A stretch of DNA of 64,000 nucleotides, taken from positions 1,142,323-1,206,322 of the forward strand of contig CAUYUJ010014002.1 in assembly GCA_963575745.1 (NCBI GenBank). The letters run 5' to 3'. The notes beneath the pieces were generated by a model. It searched no databases and was not told the DNA's origin. It worked only from the letters and a program-made list of their open reading frames with translations. Positions 57,501 through 64,000 of this stretch are shown one piece after another; the first letter of the stretch is position 1; each line of letters starts with the position of its first letter. A program made the position numbers and the translations under genes. The DNA is from Prorocentrum cordatum. Its lineage: Eukaryota; Sar; Dinophyceae; Prorocentrales; Prorocentraceae.

Positions 57501-57656
57501 GCGAGCCGAGGGAACAGGCCGGACCCACCAGGCGGCCCAGTGGGTTTGGACTCTTTTGGGGACGTGTGGGAAACCAAGGTCCCCGGGGGAGGGTCGGACC
57601 CCGGGTGGGCGAGGGGGAGGACGGGCCGGGCCCAGGCCGCCTTGTGACCGCGGCAG

Positions 57657-57770
57657 GACGAGGTTCTCCTCCCCAGCGTCGCCGCGCACGCGCCCAACAT
57701 CCTGTGGCAGGCCGCGCGCTCCCCAGATTTTTGGGGGGAGGGAGACTCGGGCTCGGGCTCGGGCTCGGGC
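57657..57770 (+). CDS. Candidate exon, unknown protein
   Basis: After CTTGTGACCGCGGCAG, which fits a splice acceptor, the frame reads DEVLLPSVAAHAPNILWQAA and RSPDFWGEGDSGSG. Third positions are nearly all G/C. The (GGGCTC)n that follows codes for a Ser-Gly run. The donor was not identified. Confidence 0.3.
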
Positions 57771-58024
57771 TTCTGCTCGGCTCTGTCACTTCCTCCACCA
57801 CGCTCCTTTCTCGTTCGGCCCCCTGGGGTCCGTCGTGCTCCGCGCCGCGGCGCCGCTCCCTCGGCCCCCCTCGGCCCCCCGCTCGCTCGTGGCCCCCTCT
57901 GTGCTGGTCCCTTCCTCTCCCGGGCTTGCCTCCAAGGAGGCCCACGCGTAGACGGTTCGCCCTCCTCCAATGCCGTTTTCTCTTTTCAGACTCGCCCCCC
58001 CCCGCACGTGCCTCTCCTCTTCCT

Positions 58025-58915
58025 GCGCGTGGCCGTCCGCCTCCTTCCTACCTCCTCCTCCTCCGCCTCCTCCTCCTCCTCCTCCTCTTCCTCCTCCTCC
58101 TCCTCCTCCTCCTCCTCCTCCTCCTCCTCCTCCTCCTCCTCCTCCTCCTCCTCTCCTCCTCCTCGGCCCTGACGAGGGGGTGACGGCGGCACTGGCAGTG
58201 CCGAAACGCGCCCAGAGTCCAGCAAGGCATGAGGGTGCAAACCCGACTTGTCTGGCTGATGCTCTGGGGGGGGCCTGTGCTCAGGGGAGGCTGCAGCACC
58301 GCTCAACGATCAACGATGTGCTGTCAACCAAACCTGCACGGTGGGCCCTCTCCATTTCTCTGTGCACTTCTGCTTTGGCTTCGGCTTCAGTCACCCGGGT
58401 CGGATTTTCCGCTCGCACGGGTATTCCCCCCCCTCCTCCTCCTCTTCCTCCTTCCTTCCTACCTTCTTCGTTCCTTCCTTCCTCCCTTCCTCCCTTCCCC
58501 CCTTCTTCCCTCCATTCATTCTTCCTCCTCCTCCTCCTTCTCCTCCTCCTCCTCCAGCTCCTCCTCCTCCTCCTCCTCCTTCTCCTCCTCCTCCTCCTCC
58601 TCCTCCTCCCCCGCCCCACGCGTGCCTGGCCGCGCCGCCGCCGGGCCAGGACGGATTCGCTGACCGCCACAGGGGGTCCTTGGGCCGCCCCGTCCCAGAC
58701 CCATGCTCGCTCGGTGCCCGCTCCGCGCGTGCTTCCCTCACCCTCCTCCCCACGGTTCTCATACGTCGCTCGATATCCCTCCTCCTCCCCCTCCTCCTTC
58801 TCCTCCTCCCTCCCTCCTCCTACTCCTCCTCCTCCTCCTCCTCCACTCCTCCTCCTCCCCCTCCTCCTCGTCCTCCTCCTCCTCCTCCTCCTTCTCCTCC
58901 TCCTCCTCCTCCTCC
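58025..58915. repeat. CCT microsatellites with unique islands
   Basis: (CCT)n tracts lie at about 58045-58158, 58510-58612 and 58785-58915. The last one directly abuts the spliced-leader copy. The islands between (58165-58430, 58615-58780) are unique with no supported gene. Pro, Ser or Leu runs are artefacts. Confidence 0.85.
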
Positions 58916-58916
58916 C

Positions 58917-58937
58917 CCGTAGCCATTTTGGCTCAAG
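58917..58937 (+). other. Genomic dinoflagellate spliced-leader (SL) relic
   Basis: Twenty-one bases match the published dinoflagellate SL core exactly, from CCGTAGCC through ATTTTGGCTCAAG. The only missing part is the variable first base, which is C here as part of the CCT repeat. In living cells this leader is added to the 5' end of mRNAs by trans-splicing and is not encoded beside genes. Its presence next to an ATG (58941, context GCCATGG, three bases after the leader) shows that a mature trans-spliced mRNA was copied back into DNA. Confidence 0.9.
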
Positions 58938-58940
58938 GCC

Positions 58941-60499
58941 ATGGCGCGCGGCGGCTTCCAAATGGATACCGCTGTGCCGCGGCCAGGAGTCGAGATTCCT
59001 TTGCAGCCACCCCCAGGGCGTGCTGCCGCCAAAGACTGGTCCTCCTGGACCCACAGGTTTGTGCCCGCGAGGGCTCTCCATCGCAATTCATGGCGGCCGA
59101 GGAGGAGCGCCGCAGGGCTGGGCGCGCTGGTGGCGGCCACCGTGGTCCTGGTGCTGCTGACGGCCGCAGGCGGGCTGACAAAGGCAAGGAGCCCCCGCCC
59201 GAGGACATTCGTTCCGCCTCCCGCAGCACCAACGAGCGCGCCCCGGCGCGGAGGCGCGCTCGGCGGGGCCACCCTCGCTCTGACGGCGAAGCCGACGCCT
59301 CGGGATCTCCAGCCAGTGATCGAGCACGACATGCCCCCGCTGGTCTCGGCCGTGCTGCCCAAGAGGAGCTCGCCGCCGCCCTCGAGGCCGCGCCCACCTT
59401 CCCCACGCAGGAGCGGATGGGCATGCAGGTGGAGCAGACTACCACGGGCAAGCCCCAAGTTGGACCCCATCATGCTCAAGCTGATCCGTGGCAACATCCT
59501 GGTGGAGATCCATGGCATGAACGCGCTGCTCCTGCCGACGGACACGCTGCTGCCCCTGCCGCGGGCACTCCCATCGGCGGGATGGCCACCCCTGTGGACG
59601 CGGGCGGCACAGACATGCAGGCCATGCTCCAGAGCTGCATTCGTCAAGCCACTGATGCTATCGCTGCCACCTCCATGGCGCAAGTCACGTCTTGCCAGAC
59701 TCAGCTGGTGCGCATGTTCCAGACCCAGCAGGAGGCCGTCAACAGATCCCTCGCCGTGCAGACACGCGACATCGCCTCCATCGGTCAGCGTGCCGACGCG
59801 CTGGAGGCCGAGCAGGCTGCCATGCGCAAACAGATCGGTGACATCAACAAGGTGCTGGCCCTCGCGGAGAAGGAGCTCCCCCTCATGGACTTCCAAGAGC
59901 TGGAGGCGTGGGGCCGCCAGCCCAACCCGAGGGTCTTCTCGATCGGCGCTCCGCAGCTGGTTGGTCCCGCGCAGGCGCTGCAAGGCCTCGAAGAGTGGAT
60001 TCGCGCTGCTGGCCTCACCAATGACATGGTCCGCCTCGACCCCGCTGTCCCATCCAAACGCTTCAACGTCCTTGTGCAGGGTGGCGACGGCGTCGCACTA
60101 CCCCGTGCCCAAGCCCTCGCTCGGCAGCTTCGAGACCCCGCTGGCAGGAACGGGTGGCGTGCTTTCTGCGCGCAGAGCGTCGGAGGTGGCACCGTCCCGC
60201 TGTACATCTCGCCCGACAAGTCGCCCCAGCAAGTGCGAATGGAGATCCAGTCGAGGAGGCTCTCGACTTTGCTCGCAGAAGCTTATCCTGGCATCTCTTT
60301 CAGTGCGCAGCGAGCACGGGGCATCGTCACCTCCCAGGGCGTCAAGGTTGCCAAGCTCGAGATGGGCGAATCCCGACACATCGACACGATCATCAGGTGG
60401 AACCCAGACATGGTGGCCAGGCTGCACATCGACAGGGAGTCCATCAACGCGCAGTTCAAGAAGGCCTTCTCCGTGGAGGACAATACCGAGTGGATTTAG
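58941..60499 (+). mobile_element. Retrotransposon ORF1 region, coding signal split over two frames
   Basis: The first ATG after the SL (58941) opens MARGGFQMDTAVPRPGVEIP with a hydrophobic segment at residues 57-78 (LGALVAATVVLVLLTAA). Codon bias then moves to another frame, which has an ATG at 59090 and runs 469 codons to TAG 60497-60499. That frame carries a coiled coil at residues about 176-265 (QTQQEAVNRSLAVQTRDIAS) and a globular C-terminal part (PSKRFNVLVQGGDGVALPRA, VPLYISPDKSPQQVRMEIQS), as expected for a LINE ORF1 RNA-binding protein. Between 59451 and about 59545 the bias returns to the first frame (KLDPIMLKLIRGNILVEIHG). So the copy has several compensating indels, or two overlapping readings. 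The first frame has no stop through to 64000. Confidence 0.6.
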
Positions 60500-60560
60500 C
60501 ACGCCGCTGTGGGCGCCCTGGCGCCCTCCTGGAGCACGACATGGCTTTCGTGGCCTTCAC

Positions 60561-63500
60561 ATGGTGGTGTGGAATGCTCGTGGCCTACTCCATTCGGACG
60601 CCAGGCTGCGCAGACGCAAGCAGGCGCTGCTCGCATCGTACATGAAGGTCAATGCCATCATCGCGGTGCAAGAGGTCCACGGCTCCGAGGACGCGCTCAG
60701 GATCTTCCTCCAGGCGCAGCCGCAGAAGTACATGAGCTTCCTCTCCCCTGGCCCCACCGCCGCCGTGGGTGGTGTTGCCTTTCTCGTCCCTCGCATCATC
60801 GATGAATGTCCAAGGGCGGAAGGACCCAGAGCCGAATCTCTGGGATGCAGGGGTGCCTCGCCGCGGGAAGGTTCCCATGCGCGCGCCGCGCCCCCTGCAG
60901 CATCCTTACCGACTCAAGATCCCTGGTCAAGTTCACGTACATCCTCGTCTCCATCGGCTACAAGTCGCTCCACCAATCGGTCAAGTTCACGAAGTCCTCC
61001 CCCGACGCCCACGACGAAGCCAATCTACACACGGTCAAGCTCACGGAACGCCACTCCAGCCCTACCGTCTTACAGCTTCGTCTCTGTGGCCGCTGGCCGA
61101 GCGGCGCTCCTCACGATCACCGACAGCACGGGCAAGTACAGCATGCAGATCTTCAACATTCACAACTACGACCTCAAGCCGCGCGAGTTTTCCGCCATTC
61201 AGCGCACCTGGTCCAGTGGCCTGGCATGGGCGCGCCGCGACTCCCTGCACCGCGTCTTTCTGGCCGTCGGGGACTTCAACATTGCCTCTCGCCCGCCAGT
61301 CAGCCAACGCGCGCCCTCTGACGCTACGGCGTGGCGCTTACGACCTGACAATCGATGCCAACTACGTCAACCTGCGTGGCGGCGCCTCTTTGCTGCGGCT
61401 TTGGAGATTGAATCACAATGGCCGACTCACTACGACAAGTCCTGCAAGCAGCTGTCCACGATCGACCGCATCTTCGTGGGGATTGACGCGCATGCCATGC
61501 TGTCGGTATCAACGATCCTGACCACCGCGAGGGATGCGATGGAGCTCTCCGAGGCTGGCATCAGCGACCACGCGCCCCTCGTCTTGCAGATCACTGCTGC
61601 TCGACACGCCCCGCGAGACGAGCAGCCTATTCCGACGCACCTCTTCAGCCACAAGAAGTACCCCGAGGCTTACTCGCTCATGCTGGCGCACTGTTCCTTA
61701 GAGGGGGAAACGGCGGAAGGTCGATGGAGAGCAGCGAAGCAGTGCATGAAGCTAGCCGCTCGACGTGTGCGGGATGAACAGCTGAGAACCAACTTCTCCC
61801 TCCTCGTCAAGGATTCCACGGCCGAGACCTCGTACATGGGCTTCAAATCGGCGGCGAGAGCCGTCTGGCGACAGGACGCCGTCCTTGCGGGCAGGCTTCT
61901 TGACTCCTGCCCCGCGCTGGCGACCCACCTCAAGGTCACCGACGGCACCGTGCACATTGTGGACACCAACAGCTTTGCTACCAACTTCGACGCAATTGCT
62001 GAGCGGGTGCACTCTATGAGAAGACAAGTGGCGGAGGCCGCAGCTCGGACAGCCAACGTGCGCGACAGCGCAGCCTGGCGGAGAGTTGAACGTAAGGCCG
62101 CCAGACACGCTCAGCTGTGGGTCCCCTGGCGGCGTCGCATGATCCTCTCTGGCCTGCGCGTGGACTCTACACCGTGTGCCGCCAAGGACTCGCAGGTGGC
62201 TCAGCACGTGGTCTCCGACCCCGCGGGCATGAAGACGATTGTGGCGAACTACTGGGGAGAGATCTTCGCGAAGATGCCGAACGCTGAGCAGCTCAAGACC
62301 ATGGACTCATTCTTGGACAAGCATGCACCGCGGCACCCGGTGGTGGAACTTCCCCAACCTGCCCTCCACAACCTCGAACGAGCGGTCAGCAGAGCACCTC
62401 CAAGCGCTGCGGGACCTGACCAACTCACGTACGCCGCATGGCGACGCAGCCCTGGTGCGCTGCAGCATCTCCACGGACTCATGGAGACCATCTTCAACGA
62501 CGGAGTCGCCCCGCTCGACCTCAACTGGTCGATCTTCATCTGCGTCCCCAAGGGCACGGAGGAGGACGACGTCCCTGACTCATGCACTCGCACGGCATCC
62601 ACCGTGCGCACTCTCTCCCTCAAGAACTGCGACGCCAAGCTGATTGCGGCATGCGCGGATCGAGGATTGCAGCCTATTGCCACATCATCTACCTCACCCG
62701 AGCAGAAGGGCTTCACTGCGGGGCGGCGTTTCGTTGACCACATCCCTTTCCTGGACGCAGAATGCCGCAGGGAAGGACTCCTTCCTGATGCTGCGGCCCC
62801 CCGCCCCATGTTCCTGTCGTTCGACTTCCGTCAGGCCTTCCCATCGCTCTTCAGGGAAGTCATCGAGAAGGTCCTCCCGCGCTACGGGATTCCGCTGGGC
62901 TTTCGCAACGTGATTATGGCGCTCTACAGCAACTTCCTCGCCTTCAGCTCCTTCCGAGCCGAGGGAACCAGCGCGGAGCTGGTGCCACTGTTTGCGCTCA
63001 TGTGCGGCATCATGCAAGGATGCCCGCTCTCTGGCACGGTCTGGTGTCTGGCCATGGATGCCCCCATCCGCGCCCTGCTAGCAGCGATCGCCGAGCACGG
63101 ATCCCTCACAGCCTGCGCGGACGACCTCGGGATGCTGATCAAGAACGCAGTCGCCCTCCCGAGCATCGATCGCACCTTCGTCTCCATCGAGTTCGCCTTC
63201 AATCTGCAGCTGGCACTCCACAAGTGCGTGCTGGTCCCGCTGTGGGAGGAGATCACGGACAACACACTGCAAAACGTCAAGTCATTCCTTGCGGGGGCGG
63301 TCCCACGCTGGAGTGGCTTCCGCATCGACTCATCGGCCAAGTACCTCGGGACCTACCTGGGCCCTGGCGTCACGGACTTTGGCATCTGGAAGGCCGCGGC
63401 GGGGAAGTGGTGGTCCCGTTGCTGGGAGCTGGCGCGCACGGGCATGGCCACCAGCCTTGCTGCCCGTGCATACAACATCAACGCGCTGCCGTGCCTCTCG

Positions 63501-64000
63501 TACCTGGCTCAGTTCTACTTCATCGTGCCCGCCATCTGGAAGGTCGAGTTCACCTCCCTGCACCGCCTGCTGCGACTGCCACCGTCTTCCATGCGCAAGG
63601 CGGACATCCTCTCGATGAGCGCGTGGTGTGGCTCGCCGGCGCCGATTGGCCTCTTCCCGTACACGATCGCCGCGATGATGCGTTCTGCGGAGAACACGGT
63701 GAGGGGCTGGGAGGTGCACCTCCGCCACCTACATGAAGCTGCAGTGGAACACGTACCACTGACCGATGTGATCAAGGGCAATTGGTCCCCACCGTGGTGG
63801 CGTACGAGAAGGGCGATCGTGCAGAACTACGCCATGGTCTCGGACTCCCTCGACATGCTCGACATCCCCAGGCCGACGCTGGACTCGCTCTCGATCCCGA
63901 TCCCGCGCAGGTGCATCTTGAAGGCGAAGACGGCGATGCTCCTGGAAGCGAAGAACGCGGCCGCTGCCACCCCTGCCAGGAAGCCCAAGCGCCAAGCCGC
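60561..64000 (+). CDS. LINE-type ORF2: APE endonuclease and reverse transcriptase, runs off window
   Basis: An ATG at 60561, 61 bases after ORF1, opens at least 1146 codons without a stop. Endonuclease motifs: WNARGL (residues 4-9), QEVHG (37-41, catalytic Glu), VGDFN (236-240), STIDRI (299-304) and SDHAPL (335-340). Reverse transcriptase: AGPDQLTYAAW, CVPKGTEEDD, RTLSLKNCDAKLIAA, motif A FLSFDFRQAF (Asp 755), motif B QGCPLSGT (819-826), motif C ACADD (851-855), then LALHKC and KYLGTYLGPG. All key residues are present. From 60806 to about 61065 codon bias shifts to another frame (LVKFTYILVSIGYKSLHQSV), so about 85 residues between the Glu and GDFN motifs are probably misread. It would nick DNA and prime reverse transcription in the nucleus. 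Confidence 0.9.
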   Translation, partial: MVVWNARGLLHSDARLRRRKQALLASYMKVNAIIAVQEVHGSEDALRIFLQAQPQKYMSFLSPGPTAAVGGVAFLVPRIIDECPRAEGPRAESLGCRGASPREGSHARAAPPAASLPTQDPWSSSRTSSSPSATSRSTNRSSSRSPPPTPTTKPIYTRSSSRNATPALPSYSFVSVAAGRAALLTITDSTGKYSMQIFNIHNYDLKPREFSAIQRTWSSGLAWARRDSLHRVFLAVGDFNIASRPPVSQRAPSDATAWRLRPDNRCQLRQPAWRRLFAAALEIESQWPTHYDKSCKQLSTIDRIFVGIDAHAMLSVSTILTTARDAMELSEAGISDHAPLVLQITAARHAPRDEQPIPTHLFSHKKYPEAYSLMLAHCSLEGETAEGRWRAAKQCMKLAARRVRDEQLRTNFSLLVKDSTAETSYMGFKSAARAVWRQDAVLAGRLLDSCPALATHLKVTDGTVHIVDTNSFATNFDAIAERVHSMRRQVAEAAARTANVRDSAAWRRVERKAARHAQLWVPWRRRMILSGLRVDSTPCAAKDSQVAQHVVSDPAGMKTIVANYWGEIFAKMPNAEQLKTMDSFLDKHAPRHPVVELPQPALHNLERAVSRAPPSAAGPDQLTYAAWRRSPGALQHLHGLMETIFNDGVAPLDLNWSIFICVPKGTEEDDVPDSCTRTASTVRTLSLKNCDAKLIAACADRGLQPIATSSTSPEQKGFTAGRRFVDHIPFLDAECRREGLLPDAAAPRPMFLSFDFRQAFPSLFREVIEKVLPRYGIPLGFRNVIMALYSNFLAFSSFRAEGTSAELVPLFALMCGIMQGCPLSGTVWCLAMDAPIRALLAAIAEHGSLTACADDLGMLIKNAVALPSIDRTFVSIEFAFNLQLALHKCVLVPLWEEITDNTLQNVKSFLAGAVPRWSGFRIDSSAKYLGTYLGPGVTDFGIWKAAAGKWWSRCWELARTGMATSLAARAYNINALPCLSYLAQFYFIVPAIWKVEFTSLHRLLRLPPSSMRKADILSMSAWCGSPAPIGLFPYTIAAMMRSAENTVRGWEVHLRHLHEAAVEHVPLTDVIKGNWSPPWWRTRRAIVQNYAMVSDSLDMLDIPRPTLDSLSIPIPRRCILKAKTAMLLEAKNAAAATPARKPKRQA

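Overview
The window is nuclear DNA of a dinoflagellate. The clearest proof is a perfect copy of the dinoflagellate spliced-leader (SL) core at 58917-58937, joined by a three-base leader to a start codon. Other support: candidate exons with very G/C-rich third codon positions, no operons or bacterial signals, abundant long tri- and tetranucleotide microsatellites, many satellite families, and a LINE-type retrotransposon. The species cannot be told from the sequence; a GC-rich, repeat-rich core dinoflagellate such as Prorocentrum is an inference.

Layout. 1-13 kb: microsatellites, an 11-nt GGCC-type degenerate repeat, a composite minisatellite element present in two opposite orientations (4.8-5.5 and 11.3-11.9 kb), a candidate exon (3314-3506), a decayed reverse transcriptase (6.8-7.6 kb, minus) and a short dispersed repeat family. 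13-24 kb: three arrays of one 89-bp satellite. One lies inside a 3.3-kb mobile-element copy (16137-19412) that contains a 100-N assembly gap; another is split by a 256-bp inverted-repeat element (22898-23153). A well-supported exon lies at 21140-21442 on the minus strand. 24-30 kb: candidate exons, then a recent 2.0-kb direct tandem duplication (26141-30175). 30-37 kb: Ala/Glu/Arg-rich coding remnants in shifting frames, mixed with a 198-bp tandem repeat and CAA/CAG and CAT microsatellites. 38-39 kb: a second, shorter, inverted copy of the mobile element with a perfect 13-bp target duplication. 40.9-44.7 kb: a 90-bp satellite with block-wise variants. 45-48 kb: minisatellites of about 65, 12 and 102 bp. 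48.3-56.9 kb: an 8.6-kb array of another 90-bp satellite that switches orientation near 55.23 kb. 57-58.9 kb: candidate exons and CCT microsatellites. 58.9-64 kb: the SL-tagged retrotransposon, with an ORF1-like coiled-coil protein and a large ORF2 (APE-type endonuclease plus reverse transcriptase) running off the window.

No complete host gene is visible. Most very long open frames in the window come from satellites whose 90-bp period is divisible by three and are not genes. The part with clear gene function is the retrotransposon: ORF1 would bind its RNA, and ORF2 would nick the target and copy the RNA. Its SL tag suggests that this copy arose from a trans-spliced messenger.
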